DNA of 11,239 nt from JBMYQA01 sp049600855 (GTDB lineage: Bacteria; Bacteroidota; Bacteroidia; Cytophagales; Flammeovirgaceae), in the NCBI GenBank assembly GCA_049600855.1, contig JBMYQA010000204.1, positions 1 through 11,239 of the forward strand. The letters run 5' to 3'. The translations under genes and the position numbers were made by a program. The notes below the pieces were generated by a model. The model was given only the letters and a program-made list of their open reading frames with translations, was not told the origin of the DNA and did not search any database. Each line of letters opens with the position of its first letter. Position 1 is the stretch's first letter. Of the stretch, positions 1-6,197 are shown one piece after another.

Positions 1-61
1 AATATTAGCATTCACTGTTAAGCATAAAAAGAAAGTATCAAATGCTCAACCTCCTAAAAAC

Positions 62-709
62 TTACAATTTCATGATAAAAACAAGACCAATAATGGACTT
101 CAATTTCATGCCGAAGATGATAATGAAGATGATTGAGCCATAATACAGCCCAAAAACATACTTTTCATTTGCTGTTTTATTCAAAAACTCAATGGGCTGC
201 CATATTTTTAATGGAAGATTGATGGCATCTCCCTCAGAATCTATGCGAACATAATAGACCTTGGTTTCGCCTTCTTTAATGTTTAGGGTAAAGGTAAAGC
301 CTCTTGTTTCTACTTCTCTGTAATGATAGGGAAAGGCGTCGCCCGTTTGAAATTCTTTATAGGTATGATCACTTTGGGGCTCAAAAAAGCGAATATCGTT
401 AATTGTGGCATTACGTGTATCTAACAGAAAAGTCTCATTTTCAAGGCATTCATTCTTTACAATGATTCTTAACCACAATATCGCTCGTTCATGATATTCT
501 AAATAAATGGCTCCATTGTTAGGCTTAAAAAAATCTCCTTCTTTTACATCTTTAAAAGATAGTAAAAGAGATGAATCTTTAAATACCTCTAATTTTGGAA
601 TCACATCCACTTCTTTCAAGTCATCAGACAACACCACTTGTCCATAACTTAATGGAATTGATCCTAAAATAAGCATCAAAAGGCCTATTAACCTGTAATA
701 ATTCAGCAT
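62..709 (-). CDS. 7TMR-DISM extracellular-2 domain protein, C-terminally truncated
   Basis: This 215-residue product starts with a signal peptide (about residues 1-24, hydrophobic core followed by SYGQ). Residues about 40-172 resemble the 7TMR-DISMED2 sensory domain, with the pattern LWLRIIVKN, then FLLDTRNATINDIRFFEP, then YYVRIDSEGDAINLPLKIW. In this family the domain sits outside the cytoplasmic membrane and is followed by seven membrane helices and usually a cytoplasmic output domain (histidine kinase, SpoIIE phosphatase or LytTR). Here the protein enters the first helix (FGLYYGSIIFIIIF, about 186-199) and then runs into a short unrelated tail, MKLKSIIGLVFIMKL, and a stop. The other two frames between the stop and the window edge do not restore a 7TM sequence. 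It may be a broken gene or a diverged single-helix protein. The domain call is fairly sure; the truncation is seen directly, and its cause is inferred. The start at 709 is the one that gives the signal peptide. Confidence 0.72.
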   Translation of the reverse strand: MLNYYRLIGLLMLILGSIPLSYGQVVLSDDLKEVDVIPKLEVFKDSSLLLSFKDVKEGDFFKPNNGAIYLEYHERAILWLRIIVKNECLENETFLLDTRNATINDIRFFEPQSDHTYKEFQTGDAFPYHYREVETRGFTFTLNIKEGETKVYYVRIDSEGDAINLPLKIWQPIEFLNKTANEKYVFGLYYGSIIFIIIFGMKLKSIIGLVFIMKL

Positions 710-880
710 TTAAGGAGGAGACTAGCTGTTAGTGATTACTATTTGAATGCCCAATTTATCGACTTCGTTTAACTGTTGTTAGCAAGATGTTATAAATCTA
801 GCATTTTTTCAATAAAAATGGATTTGAATTATCCGCATTTAAGCATTCGCCAGCATTAAAGCGATAACTTTAAGGTAAAA

Positions 881-1546
881 TCAAGATTTATTCCCAATCA
901 CCATGATATTCTCAGAAACTTGATGCGATACCAACAACTGCCGCCCATTATCCAATTTTAATTCTAACGATTCATCAAATTCGATCCGCTCAATTACTTG
1001 CATCTCAGTTCCTATTCCAACCTCAATTTTATCTAAATATTTCAAAAAAGCTTGACTGCTATCTTTCACGGCCACCACCGTTAATGAAACATGCAATGCT
1101 GCATTACTTAAACAAATAGCTGGTTGCGAATGAAACTTTCCCTCAGCATCAGGAATTGGGTCTCCGTGAGGATCTACTGTTGGATAGCCTAAAAACTCAT
1201 CTAGCCGCTCAATCATCCGCTTTGATCGGATGTGCTCTAGTTGTTCGGCAACCTCGTGAACTTCATCCCATTTGAAATTGAGTTTCTCCACCAAAAACAC
1301 TTCCCATAAACGGTGTTTTCTGATGAGCCACAATGCTGACTTTTTGCCCGATTCAGAAAGTTGAGCCCCTTTATATTTGATATAGTTTACCGCATGTTTG
1401 CCATCTAACTTTTTGAGCATATCTGTGACTGAAGCAGGAGAAGTTTTTAACAGTTCAGCAATAGCATTTGTGGAAACAACTTCTGATTTTTCAGATAATT
1501 TATAGATTGCTTTCAAGTAGTTTTCTTCGGCAGAACTAAAATCCAT
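881..1546 (-). CDS. DtxR/MntR-family metal-dependent transcriptional repressor
   Basis: This 221-residue regulator has the three-part DtxR layout: a winged helix-turn-helix at about 1-65 (STNAIAELLKTSPASVTDMLKKL is split around the recognition helix), a metal-binding and dimerisation domain at about 66-145 (IRKHRLWE, HEVAEQLEHI, and the family-typical DPHGDPIP at 125-132), and a C-terminal FeoA/SH3-like domain at about 150-215. Probable metal ligands are H78, E82, H97, E101, E104 and H105. E101 stands where DtxR/IdeR has the key cysteine (C102) and where MntR has glutamate, so manganese sensing is more likely than strict iron sensing. N9 and K12 fall where MntR has D8 and E11, so the second site may differ. 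With metal bound, such proteins repress uptake genes (MntH, Feo). No transporter gene is in this window, so its targets are elsewhere. The upstream DNA shows no operator I can name. Confidence 0.9.
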   Translation of the reverse strand: MDFSSAEENYLKAIYKLSEKSEVVSTNAIAELLKTSPASVTDMLKKLDGKHAVNYIKYKGAQLSESGKKSALWLIRKHRLWEVFLVEKLNFKWDEVHEVAEQLEHIRSKRMIERLDEFLGYPTVDPHGDPIPDAEGKFHSQPAICLSNAALHVSLTVVAVKDSSQAFLKYLDKIEVGIGTEMQVIERIEFDESLELKLDNGRQLLVSHQVSENIMVIGNKS

Positions 1547-1886
1547 ACGTTATTTTTTATATTGAATGAAGGCTTTTTTTGATGAAAGCAAAATACGTCA
1601 AAAGCAATCGAAAAACCTATCTATATCCCATGCTCTTCCTTTCATTTAGACTACCCTTACAACCAATACGTTCAATTTGCCAAGTAGAATTTTGAATACT
1701 TTTAAACAAACGAATAACTTTTTGAATTTTTACGACTAAAACACCTATCCATTTATATAGTTTTAAATTAAACCAGCAGTTCTTTTCATATTAACACAAT
1801 ACATTGATTATTAATTCTTTACACTTAAAGTACAGCTAGCTCACACAATCGGTAATTCACCACTTATCAAAAAATGGACTAATACT
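1547..1886. other. AT-rich intergenic region upstream of the DtxR-family gene
   Basis: This 340-bp stretch has no open reading frame worth reporting on either strand. It must contain the leftward promoter of the DtxR-family gene, but I see no clean match to the Bacteroidota consensus there. On the + strand, TTTG at 1691-1694 followed after 20 bp by TAACTTTT at 1715-1722 is a one-mismatch match to the -33/-7 consensus and could be a second, more distant promoter for the RNA unit at 1924-2489. No repeat or mobile-element end was seen. Confidence 0.5.
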
Positions 1887-1917
1887 TTTGTCTTTCCGAA
1901 AATTACGACTGTCTTTG
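1887..1917 (+). promoter_or_regulatory. Candidate Bacteroidota-type promoter of the ncRNA unit
   Basis: TTTG (1887-1890) is separated by 19 bp from TGTCTTTG (1910-1917), which matches the -7 consensus TAnnTTTG at five of six fixed positions (G for A at position 2). The start of transcription expected a few bases downstream (about 1921-1924) coincides with the first base of the long-range terminal helix of the RNA at 1924. That independent agreement on position is the main reason for the call. Confidence 0.45.
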
Positions 1918-1923
1918 TATGAA

Positions 1924-2489
1924 GAGACACTTACCAAAAACTTCTCGATGTGTGAACATCAAAACTCCATTAAAAAGTTAAGCGAAATGGAACAGAATAG
2001 TAGTAATCCCTTTTCGCTTAGCAGACTGACTAAATGACTACTTTTTAGCAACATGAACTTGAATGGTTGGTTTCATACTCTATGAAATTGATGATTCAAG
2101 ATTTACCCTACACAAAAGTCTGGATTAAGCTGATGCCGTTTTTTGCTCTAAAAACGACACTACGGCGTTTGCGCTTTCTCCATGCGATGGCTTTTCCCCA
2201 ATAGGAAGATAGGCACAACCGACAACGATCCTTGCTTCAAGTTAGCATCTAACTTGGACTTATCTAATTTGACAAACGATGTGCAGTACAATACCTATTT
2301 AGGCTAATGATTATAACAAGAAATGCTAAAAAATTGAGTTTTAAGCTCTCAAAATATCCGTAATGGAAACTATCACACAATGCGGATGATGAATGAAAAT
2401 TTGAGAAAGTCTATGAGAATGGACTCGCTCAGGTTTAGATAAGTGTCTCAAACTTAATAAGAAAGGCCCCATTTTTTAATGGGGTTTTT
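1924..2489 (+). ncRNA. Candidate large structured non-coding RNA (about 566 nt), class not recognised
   Basis: No frame here codes for a plausible protein, yet the + strand is rich in structure. GAGACACTTA (1924-1933) is perfectly complementary to TAAGTGTCTC (2440-2449), closing the whole unit with a 10-bp helix. Inside are: a 5-bp stem with a GTGA (GNRA-type) loop (1947-1960); an 11-bp stem plus two further G-C pairs (1977-1990/2009-2022); a 19-pair hairpin with a CTC loop (2058-2100); a 7-bp stem (2137-2143/2150-2156); a 6-bp stem (2192-2197/2204-2209); a 10-pair hairpin with a CAT loop (2236-2258); and a 7-pair stem (2356-2362/2381-2387). Several stems contain G-U pairs that would be A-C mismatches on the other strand, so the RNA is read rightward. 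A candidate promoter lies immediately upstream and an intrinsic terminator follows. I see no tmRNA, RNase P, SRP or group II intron signature. Function is unknown; the 5' end is approximate. Confidence 0.6.
2467..2489 (+). terminator. Intrinsic terminator of the candidate ncRNA
   Basis: CCCCATT (2467-2473), a TTTT loop and AATGGGG (2478-2484) form a perfect 7-bp stem, followed directly by TTTTT (2485-2489). It is an A-flanked hairpin with a U-tract on the + strand. The only rightward transcript it can end begins in the gene-free region upstream. Read leftward, the tail is CCTTTCTT, a weaker U-tract, so it may partly serve the helicase gene that ends 45 bp away, as a two-way terminator. Confidence 0.85.
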
Positions 2490-2534
2490 CTATGGACTTT
2501 TCTTGTAGAATGGTGAGCATTGGAGCATATCTAA

Positions 2535-3944
2535 TTAGAAAAATCGGCTGTGAAAGTTCACTAAAAACAACTCATCAGTTGCACGGGTCATCGCTGTATA
2601 CAGCCAACGCATCCATTCTACATTCACCATATCATTATTCACATATCCTTGATCCACAAATACGGCATTCCATTGCCCACCTTGTGATTTATGGCAAGTG
2701 AGCGCATAAGCATACTTTACTTGTAGTGCATTCAAATGCTCATCTGCCCTTACCATAGCCATTTGTTCCTCTTTGGTATCACATTCGATATACTCCAGCA
2801 ACACCTGATTCTGTAATTCCCGAAATTCATCTTGAGTTAAGGCTGGCGTATAAGAATGAAGCGTATCCAACATCACTTTTGCCTCAAAATGGTCATGATC
2901 TGGATAATCAACTAAGCGTAAAGTTAAGTCGGCAAAACGCAGCCCATATTTCTCATCAAAATTATTCACGCGCATCACCTCTACATATTCACCATTGGCT
3001 AAAAAGCCAGCTTTGGAATCTAAAGGCAACCAATCGTAATTGTTTTTTACAATCATCAGGTAATCACCTGCCTCAATTTCATTCTCTCTAAAATGAATTT
3101 GCTGACGAATAAACTTGTTATACATCGTAGCAGATTTATTAGAACGAGTAATCACACAGGTATTTTCAACACCAAATTTATCGTACGCATAGCGCAAACC
3201 ATCTTCCATCCGGTTACCCTGCATACTGAATACGTCGGTATACGACTTTGTAGTGAGTTTGACTGCTACCTTTGCTTTCGCAATCTGATCCCTGAGTGTT
3301 GTTGCATTCAATAAAATTCCAGATTTACTTCCTTGCCGTACTACTTCTGTCAACAAATGGTCCGTTACCTGTAAATCGTGATCTTTTCTCAAGTGATCGA
3401 TGTTTAAAGCTGGGCTAATGTCTTGATGGACAGGAGGTAATTGAGCCGTATCTCCAATCAGAATTAATTTATTTCCAGAAAAGTGTTCTTCAAAAACATA
3501 ATCGATCAAACTCGTTAATAACCCCACTCGCCCAAATTCAGATGAATTGTTAATCATGGAAGCTTCATCCACTAAATAAATGGTATTTTTCGATTTGTTC
3601 TTCAATCGTTTAAATACCATTCTTCCAGATTTGGGGTCTTCTTTTGCTGAAAAAATAATCTTGTGAATGGTAAACGCCTTTCGAAGTGCATAGACAGACA
3701 TCACTTTAGCGGCACGCCCCGTTGGTGCTAAGAGCACAAATTTATAATCTAATTTAGGCAACACTTTCACCAAGGCACTCACTACAGAAGTTTTACCAGT
3801 ACCTGCATACCCTTTCAATACAAAGGTCTTGCGCGGTGTATTTTGGTCTAATAAGAACGTATCGAGTAGATGAAAAAGCTTGGCCTGGCTTTTCGTAGCC
3901 TTAAAAGGAAAACGACCAACGAGTTGTTCAGATGGTTTTTGCAT
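2535..3944 (-). CDS. SF1 RecD/Dda-like ATP-dependent DNA helicase
   Basis: This 469-residue protein is a compact superfamily 1B helicase of the RecD/Dda/Pif1-like kind, expected to unwind DNA 5' to 3' with ATP in repair or recombination. Motifs appear in order: Walker A GYAGTGKT (45-52), motif Ia LAPTGRAAK (72-80), Walker B IYLVDEASM (122-130), motif III GDTAQLPPV (164-172), an arginine-containing VITRSNK (264-270), motif V ALTCHKSQGGQW (414-425, the UvrD_C_2-type signature) and motif VI LYTAMTRA (448-455). The whole helicase core is present, without the long N-terminal domain of RecD2 and without RecB/RecC neighbours. It therefore probably acts alone and not as part of RecBCD. Such stand-alone proteins of about 470 residues are often annotated 'AAA family ATPase' or 'exodeoxyribonuclease V subunit alpha-like' in Bacteroidota. 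The ATG at 3944 is preceded by an A/T-rich leader. The gene is alone in its transcription unit. Open frames on the opposite strand inside it are shadows. Confidence 0.93.
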   Translation of the reverse strand: MQKPSEQLVGRFPFKATKSQAKLFHLLDTFLLDQNTPRKTFVLKGYAGTGKTSVVSALVKVLPKLDYKFVLLAPTGRAAKVMSVYALRKAFTIHKIIFSAKEDPKSGRMVFKRLKNKSKNTIYLVDEASMINNSSEFGRVGLLTSLIDYVFEEHFSGNKLILIGDTAQLPPVHQDISPALNIDHLRKDHDLQVTDHLLTEVVRQGSKSGILLNATTLRDQIAKAKVAVKLTTKSYTDVFSMQGNRMEDGLRYAYDKFGVENTCVITRSNKSATMYNKFIRQQIHFRENEIEAGDYLMIVKNNYDWLPLDSKAGFLANGEYVEVMRVNNFDEKYGLRFADLTLRLVDYPDHDHFEAKVMLDTLHSYTPALTQDEFRELQNQVLLEYIECDTKEEQMAMVRADEHLNALQVKYAYALTCHKSQGGQWNAVFVDQGYVNNDMVNVEWMRWLYTAMTRATDELFLVNFHSRFF

Positions 3945-4261
3945 TTTTATATGAGTTTTTCTTCATTTTTTATTCAAAAGCAAAATTTATTGCTTGCCCT
4001 CAAAATCTTGCGTCTCTTCAGTTTATTACATTTTCCTTTTTTTCTTGCAGCTAAGTTTTTCGACTAGCCTAGCAACTTTTACAAATGAAAATGATGATAT
4101 CCAGAAAATCACTGACATATCATCACTTCAACGTAAATCTCTACAAAAAAAGTAAACAATTTCATCTCAAAACCATACATCTGCTAAAATATTGAAAATG
4201 AATAAAAATCTTAAAAAAGCAGGCTTTATTACTTAATTACCATACTTTCCTTTAAAAGTCC
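3945..4261. other. AT-rich divergent intergenic region
   Basis: This gap separates the leftward helicase gene from the rightward small exported protein. It has runs of T and A but no strong inverted repeat, RNA gene or coding sequence. A near-match to a leftward -7 element (TAAATTTTG on the - strand, 3981-3989, one base too long) could belong to the helicase promoter. The rightward promoter of the next gene lies at its end. I see nothing else in it. Confidence 0.5.
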
Positions 4262-4269
4262 TAATTTTG
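4262..4269 (+). promoter_or_regulatory. -7 promoter element (TAnnTTTG) before the small exported protein gene
   Basis: TAATTTTG matches the Bacteroidota -7 consensus at every fixed position. No TTTG is seen at the expected -33 distance. Transcription would begin near 4273-4276, which places the ATG at 4272 at or before the RNA start and favours translation from the ATG at 4311. Confidence 0.5.
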
Positions 4270-4310
4270 TTATGCAATCAATTCATACTACCACCTCAAA
4301 CGTTACCATC

Positions 4311-4721
4311 ATGAGCAATCAATACAAACAACTCATTACCATTTTAGGATTATTCATTTTCATTCCTTTCACCGCATTTGCTGGTGGAAACGATGAAGTA
4401 GTTGCCAATACCACTTTTGATGCGATTATTGGAAAAACATTAAAGGTGACTCATGTCGATTGGCAAGGGGTAAATTTGCCTGCTACAACGCACTTTGAGA
4501 TTGAATTCATAGATAAAGCGAATTGTGTAATTTTAATTAATGGACAAAAGCATGAAGGCACTTGGGCATACAACAGCCGAAAGGATTGCATTGATGTAAA
4601 AAACAGTGTTTTTGGCTCTATAAAGCAATTTTCTTATGAAAAATCTGGGCCACAAATTAATATATTACAACGCGTGAACGAAGAGCAAATGCACCGCATG
4701 ATTAAGGCAGCATTACGCTAA
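4311..4721 (+). CDS. Small exported protein of unknown function
   Basis: I do not recognise the family. Read from the ATG at 4311 it has 136 residues with a clear Sec signal peptide (MSNQYKQLITILGLFIFIPF, then TAFA, cleavage probably before GGNDEV), leaving a soluble mature domain of about 112 residues. The earlier in-frame ATG at 4272 adds 13 polar residues in front of the signal peptide and overlaps the predicted transcription start, so it is less likely. The mature part alternates hydrophobic and polar residues (IGKTLKVTHVDW, HFEIEFIDKANCVILING, GTWAYNSRKDCIDV), a beta-rich pattern like small lipocalin-type domains in which such a GTW segment is common. That likeness is an inference only. 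Two cysteines occur in the mature part. It is convergent with the next gene: the two stop codons are adjacent with no bases between. Confidence 0.7.
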   Translation: MSNQYKQLITILGLFIFIPFTAFAGGNDEVVANTTFDAIIGKTLKVTHVDWQGVNLPATTHFEIEFIDKANCVILINGQKHEGTWAYNSRKDCIDVKNSVFGSIKQFSYEKSGPQINILQRVNEEQMHRMIKAALR

Positions 4722-4728
4722 TTAGCGT
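4715..4728. repeat. 14-bp perfect palindrome across two converging stop codons
   Basis: ACGCTAATTAGCGT reads the same on both strands. It contains the TAA of the + gene (4719-4721) and the TAA of the - gene (4722-4724), and each gene ends CGC-TAA. As RNA it can form a 5-bp stem with an AATT loop. The following + sequence TTATCTTT is slightly U-rich, so it may be a weak two-way terminator. I see no other function. Confidence 0.55.
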
Positions 4729-5219
4729 TTATCTTTCAGTCTCCAAGCCCACAAAGCTTTACATTCTATCACTTCTTCCCCCGTTTCATCAGTTACAGTA
4801 ACTGCCACCCAAGTTTCGCCCTTATCCGTTGTGTGAATTTGTTCGATTTGGGCGTTTGTTAATGTGGCTACAGCCTTCATATCACCAAGCGTTCTTCGAA
4901 CAAAATTGGTATTTAGTGTTTTAATCAAGGGGACTTTCGAATCAGGAATATTCATTCCTACTAAAATGCCTGTTGCGGTTTCAGCTAATAAGATCATAGC
5001 TGCTGCGTGTATCTGGCCGATGTGATTTCTAATCTTTTTTCGATTTTTTAAAGAAGCCACTAACTTTGCATGGCCTAGCTCTTCGAAGTGAATTTGACTA
5101 GTTCCCACCAGTTTCACCGCATTTCCGATAGCTTTATCAATGAGCCATGCCTGCATAAACTTAGGATAGGCTTCTACTCTTTTTAATGCTCGTGTTAATT
5201 TATTTGGCGTATTTTCCAT
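4722..5219 (-). CDS. DUF4442 hotdog-fold protein (possible thioesterase)
   Basis: This 165-residue cytoplasmic protein resembles the DUF4442 family, part of the hotdog superfamily that includes acyl-CoA thioesterases and PaaI/YiiD-like domains. The core signature is RNHIGQIHAAAMILLAETATG (residues 64-84, given here only as a key: N65, H66, H71, E80): the helix that wraps into the hotdog, preceded by the strand around AKLVASLKNRKKIR and followed by strands around NFVRRTLGDMKAVATL, TWVAVTVTDETGEEVIECKALWAWRL. There is no signal peptide or membrane segment. The start at 5219 is 2 bp after the stop of aat, so the two genes are almost certainly co-transcribed and perhaps translationally coupled. 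Substrate is unknown; thioesterase activity is inferred from the fold. It ends at the same point as the convergent gene. Confidence 0.8.
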   Translation of the reverse strand: MENTPNKLTRALKRVEAYPKFMQAWLIDKAIGNAVKLVGTSQIHFEELGHAKLVASLKNRKKIRNHIGQIHAAAMILLAETATGILVGMNIPDSKVPLIKTLNTNFVRRTLGDMKAVATLTNAQIEQIHTTDKGETWVAVTVTDETGEEVIECKALWAWRLKDKR

Positions 5220-5221
5220 AA

Positions 5222-5926
5222 TTAAAAGTCGAAATTTAGATGAAAGACCTCATTCCAATTTCGATGATCTATTCCAGTTCCATACTTTTTAAGATCATCT
5301 AAAAATTGAAGCCGAGGTACCATCACCGCGCCAAGGCTTTCTAAATGTGGCGTATGTACTTGGCAATCAATGAAATGGTAATTTTGCTCTTGCAGATTTT
5401 TAGCTAAATAAATCAAAGCTACTTTTGACGCATTACTTACTTTCGAAAACATGGATTCGCCAAAAAAGCATTTCCCAAGATTGCCTCCGTATAAACCGCC
5501 AACAAGTTCGCCTTTTTTCCAAACTTCTACCGAATGTATAAAACCCTGATGATGTAATTCTAAATAAGCATCAATCATTTCCTCGGAAATCCAAGTTCCT
5601 TGCTGCCCTGGTCGGTAAATACTTTTACATCCATAAATCACCTCTAAAAAAGCTTGATCGAACGTAATTTCAAACTCTTGTTTTCGCAGCACTTGGCGCA
5701 TACTTTTAGACACCTTAATAGCATTCGGATAGATCACGCATCTAGGGTCAGGCGACCACCATAGAATCGGTTCAGCAGGATTGAACCAAGGAAAAATTCC
5801 TTTCTGATAAGCCAATAACAAGCGTTGAGGGGTTAAATCTCCTCCAATAGCCAAAATGCCTGACCCATCGGCTAAATAGGCTGGTGGAAAGTATAGTTTA
5901 TTCTCGTCTAATTCAAAAATAGGCAT
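5222..5926 (-). CDS. aat: Leucyl/phenylalanyl-tRNA--protein transferase
   Basis: Aat moves Leu or Phe from its tRNA to the N-terminus of proteins beginning with Arg or Lys, creating an N-degron for ClpS/ClpAP. The 234-residue length is normal and the family signatures are all present: FPPAYLADGSGILAIGGDL (13-31), the substrate-channel segment AYQKGIFPWF (39-48), WWSPDPR (56-62), TWISEEMIDAY (111-121), GGLYGGNLGKCFFGESMFS (143-161) and FIDCQVHTPHLESLGA (185-200). W112, E157, D187 and Q189 probably match the catalytic W111, E156, D186 and Q188 of the E. coli enzyme. ClpS and ClpA are not next to it, unlike in gammaproteobacteria. It is the first gene of a two-gene unit with the DUF4442 gene. 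The ATG at 5926 gives the conserved N-terminus. A short inverted repeat (GCATAAA 5923-5929, TTTATGC 5941-5947) includes the start codon. Confidence 0.97.
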   Translation of the reverse strand: MPIFELDENKLYFPPAYLADGSGILAIGGDLTPQRLLLAYQKGIFPWFNPAEPILWWSPDPRCVIYPNAIKVSKSMRQVLRKQEFEITFDQAFLEVIYGCKSIYRPGQQGTWISEEMIDAYLELHHQGFIHSVEVWKKGELVGGLYGGNLGKCFFGESMFSKVSNASKVALIYLAKNLQEQNYHFIDCQVHTPHLESLGAVMVPRLQFLDDLKKYGTGIDHRNWNEVFHLNFDF

Positions 5927-6197
5927 AAATAATCCATGCTTTTATGCAGTTAATTTATCGTCTGTACAGCAGCATTCATTCACTGGTTTGCCCAATAAAT
6001 CATGCAGATCACCTCATTGCACAATTTTGTTTTAATGAATAGTATCATTAACATTGAAAAATCATCATTAATCAATAATTCTATTAGCCTTCTAAAAATA
6101 AGTATTGACTTATACCAAAAAATAGTATTAAATTCATAGCAATAAAACCCTAATATACACCAAGAATTCAGTAATACAAGCATAATACAATCAAAAT

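Noticed and set aside
1924..2489. The region as tmRNA, RNase P RNA, SRP RNA or a group II intron
   Set aside because: No tRNA-like CCA end or tag frame, no GAGGAAAGTCC-type P4 core, no GGAAGG SRP loop, and no domain V hairpin or intron-encoded reverse transcriptase was found.
1930..2490. A decayed transposase or other protein pseudogene
   Set aside because: All six frames are broken by frequent stops and the longest fragments (for example MPFFALKTTLRRLRF from 2134) show no family I recognise; the strand-specific stems fit an RNA better. A translated search could reopen this.
2879..3314. Open frames on the + strand inside the helicase gene
   Set aside because: They lie opposite a strongly conserved helicase coding sequence, have no motifs and are typical antisense shadows.
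3870..4067. A rightward 65-residue frame over the helicase start
   Set aside because: It is low in complexity, overlaps the helicase N-terminus on the other strand and ends in a T-rich intergenic run.
6019..6029. CAATTTTG as a promoter for the oxidoreductase gene
   Set aside because: It lacks the first T of the -7 consensus, has no -33 TTTG at the right distance and lies about 170 bp from the start codon.
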